Positions 44,321-55,912 of a stretch of DNA of 64,000 bases are shown one piece after another; position 1 is the first letter of the stretch, and every line of letters starts with the position of its first letter. The position numbers and the translations under genes were made by a program. This DNA is from Phycisphaerae bacterium (GTDB lineage: Bacteria; Planctomycetota; Phycisphaerae; UBA1845; JAFGLZ01), in NCBI GenBank assembly GCA_016927755.1, contig JAFGLZ010000218.1:16470-80469 (forward strand), in the 5' to 3' direction. The notes beneath the pieces are model-generated. The model saw only the letters and a list, made by a program, of their open reading frames with translations, was not told the origin of the DNA and searched no databases.

Positions 44321-45732
44321 ACGAGCCCCGGCGGATCACGCTCGACGGGTGGGACGACCGGTACGCCTCGCTCCGCGCCTCGGGTATGACCGAGCCGAGC
44401 TACGGGGGACCGCTCCGCCGCCACGTCGACGACGGCGACCTGCGCCTGCGGAAGCTCAGCTTCGACGACTCCCCCGCCGCGCTGCGTCTCTGGAACTTCC
44501 TCCTTACCGAGGAAGACCGCCTCCGCCAAGCCCGGTCCGAAGGCAGACTGCTGGTCGGCGCGATGAAGGACCTCGGCACCGTTCCCGTGATGGCCTATGC
44601 CCTGGACAACCTGGTCGCGTTCTACCCGGACGGCGCGTGGTGGATCCCGTGCCTCATGGAGCACAGCGCCGGCCTGCTCGACGTCGCCGACGCCATGGGA
44701 GTCGGTGAGTCGTTTTGCCCGGTCCGAGCGATGCTCGGCGCATTCGTCACCGAGACACGCTTCCCGCTCCCCGATCTGCTCACCTGCAGCGTCGGCGCGA
44801 CGTGCGACGACTTCTCGGCCATCGCCCAACGACTCAGCGGCCTGGGATTCCCGATCCTCTGGTGGGAGATCCCCCATCGGCGACGCCCCGAGCCCGACGA
44901 GGAAGCCGTTCGACTGCCGGGCGGGGCCACCGCGCCTGCCTGCCAGGTCGACTTCGTCAAAAGCGAGCTCACGCGCGTGAAAGAGGCCCTCGAAACCCTC
45001 GCCGGGCGACCGCTGAACGACGCGACCCTCGCCGACGGCATCAGGCGGGCAAACGAGGCCAGGAGATGCCTGGACGAGCTCAGGACCCTGAACTTCACCG
45101 CCCGACGATCCACGATGCCCGCGCTCGAGATGCAGATCGCCGAGATGCTCATCATCCACTTCTGCTCCGATCAGTCCGAGGCGATCGCCATACTGAAAGA
45201 CCTGCTCGCCGAATCCCGGCGACGTGCCGAGGCCTCGACCAGCCATCTGTCGGAGGATGCCGTTCGCGTCTTTTGGGTGAACCCCGTCGCCGACCTTCGA
45301 ATGATGAACCTGCTCGAAGACTGCGGCGGCCGGCTCTGCGGCACGGACTACCTCTTCACCCACGCCGTTGATCCCATCCCGGAAGACGTCGCGCCGATGG
45401 AGGCCCTGGCCCGATCCGCCCTGGCGGACCCGATGGTGGGCCCGTCGAGCGATCGCGCCGAGCGGATCTGCCGCGACGTTCGGCGCTTCGGCGCAGAGGC
45501 CGTCGTCATCTCACGGATCCCCGGAGCCAGCCACTGCGCCGCGGAGGGGCCCATCATCGCAAGCGCCGTCCAATCCCAACTCGGAATCCCTGTGGTCGAG
45601 CTGGAAGTGCCCCCCATTCTAGATGCAACGGCCCCGGCGCTTCGCACGAGGCTGCAGGCGCTCATCGAAACCGTCCGAGAGGCGGCCACGCCCTGGCCGA
45701 GCTCGCCTCGACCGCCCCAAACCTGCGAATGA
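44317..45732 (+). CDS. 2-hydroxyacyl-CoA dehydratase-like subunit (larger)
   Basis: 471 aa from ATG 44317 (ATGA overlap). Features of the same superfamily: GVGESFCPVRAMLGAFV, LPDLLTCSVGATCDDFSAI, EDCGGRLCGTDYLF, and GASHCAAEGPIIASAVQ close to the C terminus. About 12 Cys, several in conserved places, suggest Fe-S cluster binding. With the previous gene it probably forms the catalytic component, reduced by an unlinked ATP-driven activator. The set differs from classical amino-acid fermentation operons, since no CoA-transferase is adjacent. Confidence 0.83.
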   Translation: MNEPRRITLDGWDDRYASLRASGMTEPSYGGPLRRHVDDGDLRLRKLSFDDSPAALRLWNFLLTEEDRLRQARSEGRLLVGAMKDLGTVPVMAYALDNLVAFYPDGAWWIPCLMEHSAGLLDVADAMGVGESFCPVRAMLGAFVTETRFPLPDLLTCSVGATCDDFSAIAQRLSGLGFPILWWEIPHRRRPEPDEEAVRLPGGATAPACQVDFVKSELTRVKEALETLAGRPLNDATLADGIRRANEARRCLDELRTLNFTARRSTMPALEMQIAEMLIIHFCSDQSEAIAILKDLLAESRRRAEASTSHLSEDAVRVFWVNPVADLRMMNLLEDCGGRLCGTDYLFTHAVDPIPEDVAPMEALARSALADPMVGPSSDRAERICRDVRRFGAEAVVISRIPGASHCAAEGPIIASAVQSQLGIPVVELEVPPILDATAPALRTRLQALIETVREAATPWPSSPRPPQTCE

Positions 45733-45780
45733 CCGGCGCGCCGCGTGCCGACCTAATGCCCTTGTCCGTCAGACAGTGAC

Positions 45781-45968
45781 GTTGCGGGTGGCATGGGTCC
45801 GCTCAGGGAAACCATTCCCACCAAACAGGCAACGTGCCTGCGAGATGCACCGTTCCGAATCAGCGCGGCGTTCCGCGGACCCGTGTCTCGTTCCATGTCA
45901 GAAGGTCCATCTGATGCTCAGCCATGCCTCCCCGAGGGTGACGCGAAACTCACGCACCGAAGACGGCA
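45781..45968 (-). repeat. Dispersed intergenic repeat, copy B
   Basis: Inverted relative to copy A (5614-5784). Read on the minus strand it starts directly after the stop codon of the gene ending at 45969 with TGCCGTCTTCGG and GTGAGTTTCGCG. It then has CTTCTGACATGGAACGAGAC, CACGGGTCCGCGGAACGCC and finally GCGGACCCATGCCACCCGC. The last two blocks match copy A exactly and at nearly equal spacing. No ORF or terminal inverted repeat was found, so a transposase-free repeat family is likely. Confidence 0.7.
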
Positions 45969-47231
45969 CTAGCGGTCGCTGACCGCCTTCCCAGGCGTGT
46001 CCAGATACCCCTTCGGAACGACGCGGAACTTATAGCCGCCGATGTCGGTGAAGTAGATGCGATCGCGGTTCTCATCGAACCACTTCTTCCACGCCTCGGG
46101 CGAGTCAAGCGAGACCGCGACGTATCGCGCAAGCACGCGTTTCGCGGCCGGGGCGCTCTTCTCGTCCGTCAGCGACTGAATCACCCGCTCCAACGTCTCC
46201 ACCTTCCGGTTCGACTTCAACCCGAGTGCCTTCAGGTCCTCGTCGATGAGGTAGGTCTGATCCTTGTAGATCAGCTCGAAGTTGTCCTCGTAGTACTTGA
46301 CCAGGGCCTCCGGGTTCCCCTTGTACTTCTCCATCTGTTCCGGCGTGAAGCTGCCGCGAAAGAACTTCTTGTCCTTGATCCGATTGATCAATCCGGCATC
46401 CCTGACCGCGTACGTGCGATCGCCGCGCTCTCGTCGAAACAACGGCTTCTTGCCGTCGAATCGGCGGATGTAGCGGATGCAGTTGAGGAACAGACGCCTA
46501 CCCGCCCCGGTCATCTTCGACGGCGGCGAGGCATACCCCCATTGCAGGAAGTTCCCATGCCGTCCCACGCCGACCGCTCCGTGCTCCTTACCGCCGTTGT
46601 AGCCGGCGACCAGCGCCTCGGCATCGGGTGAGTCGTCGTACCCCCAGCTCCGCGAGACCACCCCTCCGTAGGACTTGCCTGAATGCTGAACCCGCCAGAC
46701 CCTGATCTTCTCGGGCAACTTATCGCCGCCGGGAAATCGCCGATAGTTGCCAGGCGTCGGCCAATCCTCCTCCCTCGGATTGACCTCGAAAGGCTTGTGG
46801 AAGATCTCGTGCTTGTGCGACCCAACATGGGCCGCGTCGCCCATGCAGTTTCAGAGGTAGCCCGACTTGAGCCCACGATTGTCGCAGATGTGCGCTCCGG
46901 CCACGCCCACCGTCACCGTGGATCTGGCGTAGTCCTCCCTGAGCCTCGGGCAGGGCGCGTTGAACCCCTTGCCGTCGTAATCGAGGATGATCACGTCGCT
47001 CTGTTCGGTTCTCGTCCCGTCGAATCGCTTCAAATCACCTGTCCTGACTTCCTTGAAATGTTGCCGGAGGAACTGGACGAAATCCGCCTCGCGCGGGGTG
47101 TCGGGATGACCGACGTAAAGGATCTTCAGGTCGAGCTTGCCGACCTTGTCCCTCTCTGCGGCGCCGCAGAACGGCAGGAGTGACAACGAGGCCGCAACAA
47201 CACCGACGACCGTGAATCTCGACGGGTTCAT
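45969..47231 (-). CDS. Putative selenoprotein: exported protein with in-frame UGA (Sec127)
   Basis: Starts at ATG 47231 with GGAGGG 7 nt upstream and a signal peptide ending near FCGAAE. The frame has a single TGA at 46853-46851 and then continues for another 293 codons to a TAG at 45971-45969. Read through, the protein has 420 residues, with GLKSGYL-U-NCMGDAAHVGS at the UGA, a UxC redox-type motif. The second part has no ribosome site before its first ATG (46844), and the frame is unbroken on both sides, so one interrupted gene fits better than two. The N-terminal domain (KILYVGHPDTPREADFVQFL, SDVIILDYDG) resembles flavodoxin-like or ThuA-type domains of uncharacterised planctomycete proteins; the rest is unknown. 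A nonsense mutation is the main alternative. Confidence 0.7.
46817..46845 (-). promoter_or_regulatory. Candidate SECIS hairpins after the second in-frame UGA
   Basis: Two mutually exclusive stems lie just after the UGA on the minus strand. CATGGGC-GACGCG-GCCCATG is a perfect 7-bp stem with the loop beginning 13 nt after the UGA, closer than is usual. GCGGCCC-ATGTT-GGGTCGC is 7 bp with one G-U pair and a loop starting 23 nt after the UGA, at the usual distance but without an early G. Which, if either, binds SelB is open. Confidence 0.4.
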
Positions 47232-47364
47232 GCTTGGACCCTCCAGAAATGCCCGGCATCTCGCGATCGATCGTACAAGCTCAGCCTAGCCTTCCCCGAC
47301 GACCGGTTCAACCAGTCCCTCCCAGACGAGCGGCACATGATCCTGATGACCCGGCTGTCCGTGC

Positions 47365-47393
47365 TTGTGGGGCGACCAGAGCGGCGGTATACT
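47365..47393 (+). promoter_or_regulatory. Candidate sigma-70-type promoter for the PFOR gene
   Basis: TTGTGG at 47365-47370, a 17-bp spacer, and TATACT at 47388-47393. It lies 84 bp upstream of the PFOR start codon in the only gap available for its promoter. Confidence 0.5.
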
Positions 47394-47477
47394 GCTAGGT
47401 TCTTCCGGTTCTGTACCTTCTGGCTGCCCCGGGGTGGTGCCGCCTGGGGCCTAATTCAGATTCGAGGAGTTCGTTAG

Positions 47478-51062
<3,585 letters not shown>

Positions 51063-51095
51063 CCGCGACCGAATCGACATCCCGAGCATAATGGC

Positions 51096-51129
51096 ACCGG
51101 GCAGTCCGCAAGGGCTGCCCGGTCCTTTT
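51096..51129 (+). terminator. Rho-independent terminator after PFOR
   Basis: ACCGGGCAGTCC-GCAA-GGGCTGCCCGGT: 12-bp stem with one G-U pair, GNRA tetraloop, followed by CCTTTT. It lies 33 bp after the PFOR stop codon. Confidence 0.85.
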
Positions 51130-51167
51130 GGGCCCCGAGGACGGATCGTCCCTGGTCCCCGAGCGTC

Positions 51168-52739
51168 CTACCCTGCCGATTTCAACTCGCCGAGGACGTA
51201 CTTCGACCCTCCGGAACGCTTCGCCTCGTACATCAGCTTGTCCGCTTCCTTGAGGGCCGTCTCGAGCTTGTTCGAGCCGGTGGGGGTGCCCACCCATAGG
51301 AGGCCGATGCTCGCGGAGACGTGTACGCAGACTCTATTGTCCTGGACCGTCAGATCGCCCAGCGCGGTGGCGATCCGATCCGTGACAGCCATCGCCTCGG
51401 ACGGCTCATCGGCGATCAGCAGAAACGTGAACTCATCGCCGCCGTACCGCCCGACAATGCCGCACCCGTGAAGCGCCTCCTGCAGCGACTCGGACACGCT
51501 CTTCAGTACCAAGTCTCCCAGAGGGTGGCCGTAGCGGTCGTTGATGTCCTTGAAATCGTCGAGATCCACGAACCCGATCGCGCAGCCGATCCCAAGGTCC
51601 GACGCCTTGGTAAAGACCTCCTCCGTGCGAGACAGCAGGCCCCGACGATTGAGGATGCCGGTCAGCCCGTCGTAGTCCAGCTCGGTCGCGCGCCACTCGA
51701 GCTGCTGGATCTTCTCCTTCAGCTCACGCTCGAGCGTCGCGAAGGTGGAGGTCATCATGCAGGACTCGCCAATCATGGACTCCAGTCGGACGCACAGCTC
51801 CTGGCTCGCCTCGCGGATGAAGCTCCTCAACGCCCCGTCCCCGCCGCCCTCGTCGCTCATGATCTCCAGCATCGTGCGGTAGTGGCGTTCGATGTCCGCC
51901 AGCAACGCCGCTGGCTGGATCTCCGGACTGTCTTCGGTCCGGGTAGACTCGAAGAACTCCGCCAGCCGATCCACGTCCATCCCGCGATGTGAAGGGTTAT
52001 GAGGCATCATCGCCGCGAACTCGATGCTCCGCGCCAGGCCTTGATGGGTCAGCATCCCCCTCAATGCCGGCGCGTCATGATGTCCCCTCGTGGTCTCCTG
52101 GAAGAACGCCGGGAACCCCAGCCGCTTGACCAGGCGACCGCCCAGATCCGCGTGATCGGCCCCGTAGAGCATCTGCTCTCGTTCGCGTCGGTACTCCGTC
52201 TGGCAGTGTAGAAGCTCCTCCGTCTCCGGCCACACCGTCATGTCCACCGAGAACAGGAGCGGCAGCGCGATGTCCTGGAGCTGGCCGCAGATGAAGGCCT
52301 CTTCGGCATACTCAGGCGCCAGATGGGATGCGCACTCCCGTGCCGCCACCGCCTTGAAGACAGAGGCCTCCCAGAAACGCCTCCGAACACTCGGAGACAG
52401 CCCGACCTGGTCATACACGCCCGCGATAGCCGTGGCGAACACCAGCGGCATGAGGTTTCGCAGGCCGATCATCGAGATGGCATCCGACACCTTCGTGATC
52501 GGTCGCGCGGGGGAGAACCAGGCCGAGTTGGCCAAACCCAGGAGCTTCGAGCAGAGGCAGGAGTCCGCGATCAACAAGGCGGCGAACTGTGCCGCACTGG
52601 CCGATGGACTTCGCTGCAGCTTGAGGATCCTCATCGGAACGTTGGCCGTCGTCGGCAACACCGTCAGCCTGTTGATGAGATCGAGGACGTGCTCGCGTCG
52701 CGTCTCCGCCTGCTTTGTCATGGCTCGGTCGACAAGCAT
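51168..52739 (-). CDS. HDOD-GGDEF signalling protein (predicted diguanylate cyclase)
   Basis: 523 aa from ATG 52739; a longer frame begins 38 codons earlier. HDOD domain at about 20-215 (ILKLQRSPSASAAQFAALLI, GQLQDIALPLLFSVD). A helical middle region leads into a GGDEF domain with YDGLTGILNRRGL and an intact catalytic GGDEF in VGRYGGDEFTFLL (about residue 434). No RxxD inhibitory site is seen at the expected position, so product inhibition may be absent. It would make c-di-GMP in the cytoplasm, opposing the HD-GYP regulator at 5813. Next to a FixJ-type regulator but not in an operon overlap. Confidence 0.88.
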   Translation of the reverse strand: MLVDRAMTKQAETRREHVLDLINRLTVLPTTANVPMRILKLQRSPSASAAQFAALLIADSCLCSKLLGLANSAWFSPARPITKVSDAISMIGLRNLMPLVFATAIAGVYDQVGLSPSVRRRFWEASVFKAVAARECASHLAPEYAEEAFICGQLQDIALPLLFSVDMTVWPETEELLHCQTEYRREREQMLYGADHADLGGRLVKRLGFPAFFQETTRGHHDAPALRGMLTHQGLARSIEFAAMMPHNPSHRGMDVDRLAEFFESTRTEDSPEIQPAALLADIERHYRTMLEIMSDEGGGDGALRSFIREASQELCVRLESMIGESCMMTSTFATLERELKEKIQQLEWRATELDYDGLTGILNRRGLLSRTEEVFTKASDLGIGCAIGFVDLDDFKDINDRYGHPLGDLVLKSVSESLQEALHGCGIVGRYGGDEFTFLLIADEPSEAMAVTDRIATALGDLTVQDNRVCVHVSASIGLLWVGTPTGSNKLETALKEADKLMYEAKRSGGSKYVLGELKSAG

Positions 52740-52876
52740 GCGCTGCCTCGCACTAACGCCTCGGTTTCCGCCAACCGTGGGCCGGCACCCGCGACGGACG
52801 TAGACTCCCCCCGCAAGCAGGTACGGCCCTGGAAGGCCGACTGCGCCACACACGACACAATCAATACTCTGATCGA

Positions 52877-53542
52877 CTAGGACAAAGGAGACATGTATAA
52901 ACGATTTCCCGTCGGCACCTCAGGGATAACCCCCGAGTGCTCCAGCGCAAGACCTAGCCGAACGAGTGTCGCCAGCGACTCCGCCTGCATCTTCTCCATC
53001 ACGCTGGCTCGGTGCCCTTCGATCGTCTTGCAGCTCAGGTCCAGATCGGCGGCGATGACCTTGTTTGCCTTTCCCGCGATGACGAGCCACATCACCTCCC
53101 GTTCGCGCGGGGTCAACGTGTCGTACCGGATTTCAATCCGCTCGAGATCGGCGCGGCGGCGACGCAGTTCGTTGTCCCGTTTGAGAGCAAGGCGAACGCG
53201 GTCCAACAAGACCTGATCATTAAACGGCTTGGTGATGTAGTCCACCGCGCCGTTGGCCATTGCCCTGACCGCCATGGAAATATCCCCGTACCCGGTGACC
53301 ATGACGATCGGGATCTCGAGGCCATCCGCCCGGAGCTTCTCCTGAAGCTCAAAGCCGCTCATCCCAGGCAACCGAACGTCCAGGACAAGACACCCCGGCG
53401 TCTCCTCATCGTGGATCTCCAGGAATTCCTCACACGAGGCACATGTCTGTACGGCAAGGCAGACAGACTCCATCACGCACCGCAGCGCATCTCTCACGGC
53501 TGCATCGTCATCCACTACGTAAACGGTCGGCTCCCGGCTCAT
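52877..53542 (-). CDS. FixJ/NarL-type response regulator
   Basis: 221 aa from ATG 53542 with GGGAGAG 7-8 nt upstream; an in-frame longer start (53596) is less likely. Receiver: VYVVDDDAAVRDAL, phospho-Asp in LVLDVRLPGMSGFE, Thr in VMVTGYGD, Lys in YITKPF. LuxR-type HTH at about 150-210 with LTPREREVMWLVIAGKANK and KTIEGHRASVMEKM. DNA-binding transcription factor of the FixJ subgroup; the cognate kinase is not adjacent. Confidence 0.92.
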   Translation of the reverse strand: MSREPTVYVVDDDAAVRDALRCVMESVCLAVQTCASCEEFLEIHDEETPGCLVLDVRLPGMSGFELQEKLRADGLEIPIVMVTGYGDISMAVRAMANGAVDYITKPFNDQVLLDRVRLALKRDNELRRRRADLERIEIRYDTLTPREREVMWLVIAGKANKVIAADLDLSCKTIEGHRASVMEKMQAESLATLVRLGLALEHSGVIPEVPTGNRLYMSPLS

Positions 53543-53844
53543 TCCGCAACTCTCCCTTTGCCGCGCAGGTGAAAGCGTATGAATGAAGCTCTGCACGCTT
53601 AATTACAGTCGACCTGAACCCGCCTGAGGATTATAAGGTCTTGCCCCACGGGTGCCAAGGGAAATCCCTGAATTGGTTGCCCGGAACTGCTTAGGCCGAA
53701 GCAGTTAGGGAATTCGGGTAACTGCCGGGGGGAGGCGAGATTGTGCGACGTTTTGCACGATTTGTGCCAAGGAGCTGCCTTCCCGTCAACTCCTTGCGTA
53801 CGTCCCGGTCTTCACAAGCCGGGGACTCCCTCCATGGTCAATCG
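53543..53844. other. Intergenic region of 302 bp
   Basis: Lies between the start of the FixJ-type gene and the end of the aldehyde-dehydrogenase-like gene. It contains a small inverted repeat GTGC-N8-GCAC near 53742-53757 that could be an operator. Otherwise nothing is supported. Confidence 0.35.
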
Positions 53845-55494
53845 TTACAATTTGTCCGATCTCCCCCAAGGCAGTGCGCCAATCGTCCGCAGCCGCTTAC
53901 GCGTCGCGTTGAGCATGCCGAGCCATCCCCTCATTCGTGTCCCGAAGCCTGGCGCGTGGCAGGCCGAAATCATGCTCTCGACCATGCGTCGATGGTCAGT
54001 GTCGTACGGCAGGACGTGCGGCATCGACATCAGATCGTGACCGCGATAGCTCACCGTCACTTCCGGACGCGTCATCGCCAGCAGTCCCTCCGCACCGAGA
54101 GCGTGCCCGGGCCCGGAAGACTTGCACCCCGTCCAAGGCCACCCGCCCGTCGTCGTCACGACGTTATTCACCCACTTCATGCCCGCGTCCAACTCGCCGG
54201 CCACGCGATGAGCCCGCTCTCCGTCTCTGCCGAAGACGCTGCTTCCCAGCCCGTACTGCTGCCGGTTGGCCAGCTCGATCGCCTCGCTCTCGCTGGCCGC
54301 TGGGATCACGCACATGATCGGACCGAAGAACTCCTCCTGCAGCAGAGGCTGGTTTTCGCGAGCCGACGGCGGCACCAGCCACAGGCTCGGGCGTTCGGCC
54401 CGTCCGGGCGCCGCCTCGTACAGGCATTTCGCGCCGGTGGCCCTGACCCGGTCCAGTTGTTCGTTCAACCCTCCAGCCGCCTCATGAGTAATGACAGGTC
54501 CGACGTCGTATTCCGTCGGGCTGTCCTCCGCCAGACGCACCGACGCCAGCAGCTTGGCCATTCGATTGCCGAACTCTTCCGCCCGTCCCGGAGGGTCGTC
54601 GACGACGATCGCCCGCTTGCTCGCCACGCGCGTCTGCCCACAAGCGATCAGCCGCCCCCACAGCAAGGCGCGCGACACGACGTGCAGATCCGCATCGGGC
54701 AACACGATGAAGGGATCCATGCCCCCCAATTCGAACGAGATCGGGATCGGACGGGGCAGGTTCCGCCAGATCTTCTGGGCCGTGTCCGTTCCGCCGGTGA
54801 AGCTCAGATAGTCCATGTCCTGCTGAACCACGTACCGCCCGAGCCCCTTGCCGTAGATCGTCTGTACCACGTCGCGAGGCGCCCCGGCTTCCTCGAACAA
54901 CCATTGAACCAGCGTGGCCGGATGCGACACCGACCAGTCCGGCTTGATCACCACCGCGTTTCCGGCGACCACGCCGAAGACGGCCGCGTCGAACGCGAAC
55001 TTGAAGGGGTAGTTGAATGCGCTCACCTTGGTCATGACGCCATGGGGCTTCCGGCGCACCGTCGCTTTGTAGCCCATCATGCGTAGGAGAAAGGGCGCCG
55101 GCAACCGCTTGGGCGACAAGACGCGACTCGCGTGATTCAGCAGGAACGCACACGCGTCGAGGGTGTTGTGGACCTCCGTCAGGAGTGCCTCGCTCTCGGG
55201 CTTGCCCGTCGCGTCCGTGATCGTCGCGGCCACGTCTTGACGATGCGCGTAGAGCTGTCGATAGACGCCCGAGATAAGCTCCAGCCTCTCGGCAAGGGAC
55301 GTTCGCTGCCAAGACTTCTGCGCCGCACGGGCTGCCGTGTACACCGCGGGTAGATCGTCCGGTTGGGTCGGGCGGATCTCCACAAGCTCGCGGCCGCCCA
55401 GCCGGGCGCGAACAGCTCGCTGCGTCAGAGGAGAGATGATCTCCCTGCCGGATGTCGAAACGCTTGGCTCGGTTACCGTCGAATGATCGGACAT
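53845..55494 (-). CDS. Aldehyde-dehydrogenase-like protein with catalytic Cys replaced by Arg
   Basis: 549 aa from ATG 55494 (GAGG 6 nt upstream; the longer frame to 55638 is non-conserved). Rossmann and catalytic regions of the ALDH family are intact: SAFNYPFKFAFDAAVFG, GNAVVIKPDWSVS, the general-base Glu255 in FELGGMDPF, and the late GGWPWTGCKSSGPGHALG. The nucleophile position GQxC reads G286-Q-T-R289, so the essential Cys is Arg (CGC at 54630-54628, one transition from TGC). A Cys is present at 285, four residues before. Normal NAD(P)+-dependent aldehyde oxidation would be lost unless another Cys substitutes. Unlinked to obvious pathway genes. Confidence 0.88.
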   Translation of the reverse strand: MSDHSTVTEPSVSTSGREIISPLTQRAVRARLGGRELVEIRPTQPDDLPAVYTAARAAQKSWQRTSLAERLELISGVYRQLYAHRQDVAATITDATGKPESEALLTEVHNTLDACAFLLNHASRVLSPKRLPAPFLLRMMGYKATVRRKPHGVMTKVSAFNYPFKFAFDAAVFGVVAGNAVVIKPDWSVSHPATLVQWLFEEAGAPRDVVQTIYGKGLGRYVVQQDMDYLSFTGGTDTAQKIWRNLPRPIPISFELGGMDPFIVLPDADLHVVSRALLWGRLIACGQTRVASKRAIVVDDPPGRAEEFGNRMAKLLASVRLAEDSPTEYDVGPVITHEAAGGLNEQLDRVRATGAKCLYEAAPGRAERPSLWLVPPSARENQPLLQEEFFGPIMCVIPAASESEAIELANRQQYGLGSSVFGRDGERAHRVAGELDAGMKWVNNVVTTTGGWPWTGCKSSGPGHALGAEGLLAMTRPEVTVSYRGHDLMSMPHVLPYDTDHRRMVESMISACHAPGFGTRMRGWLGMLNATRKRLRTIGALPWGRSDKL

Positions 55495-55595
55495 GGTTGC
55501 CTCGCTTTTCCAAGGACATACGGGTCCGACCATTATACCGATGGAGGACAGAGGCGTCATCGAGCTGCGAGCACCATTCTTGGCAACCGACCGGC

Positions 55596-55703
55596 TCAAG
55601 AAGAGGCATCGAGGACGATAAACAGCGTGGCCAGGCACGCCGCGATGATGGCGGCTTCCCCAAGACGGACGAGGATCGTCGATAGGCGTCTCGAACGACG
55701 CAT
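55596..55703 (-). CDS. Possible small membrane peptide (35 aa)
   Basis: ATG 55703 preceded by AAGGGAAG. It encodes a basic start (MRRSRRLS) followed by one hydrophobic helix of about 18 residues (LGEAAIIAACLATLFIVL) and a short tail. Size, charge bias and helix fit a small membrane protein. It lies between the divergent aldehyde-dehydrogenase-like gene and rodA. No homologue is recalled, so this is a hypothesis only. Confidence 0.35.
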   Translation of the reverse strand: MRRSRRLSTILVRLGEAAIIAACLATLFIVLDASS

Positions 55704-55829
55704 GCGCTTCCCTTCTCGAATGGATCAGTGCTCGCTCTCTCTTTCGTCTTATCGGCCGTGATCAGTCCGGACATTTAGGCGACCCTGAGGCGACGACACG
55801 CTGTCCCGGGGCATCGGGACGATCCGCTC

Positions 55830-55859
55830 TTGGTGGCCGGAACGACCGCATGGTACGAT
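55830..55859 (+). promoter_or_regulatory. Possible promoter of the rodA-like gene
   Basis: TTGGTG (55830-55835), 18-bp spacer and TACGAT (55854-55859), about 54 bp before the start codon. Weak match; listed because it is the best candidate in the divergent gap. Confidence 0.3.
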
Positions 55860-55912
55860 GAGGCACGTCACCGCGACGCTAACGATCTGATTATCAAGGA
55901 CGTCAATCTCCC

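Noticed and set aside
45969..46844. Separate gene starting at ATG 46844
   Set aside because: No ribosome site. The frame is continuous with the upstream signal-peptide gene except for a single UGA, and conserved-looking sequence spans the UGA.
53743..55086. 447-codon plus-strand open frame opposite the aldehyde-dehydrogenase-like gene
   Set aside because: Antisense shadow rich in Arg, His and Pro; the minus-strand gene has full family motifs.
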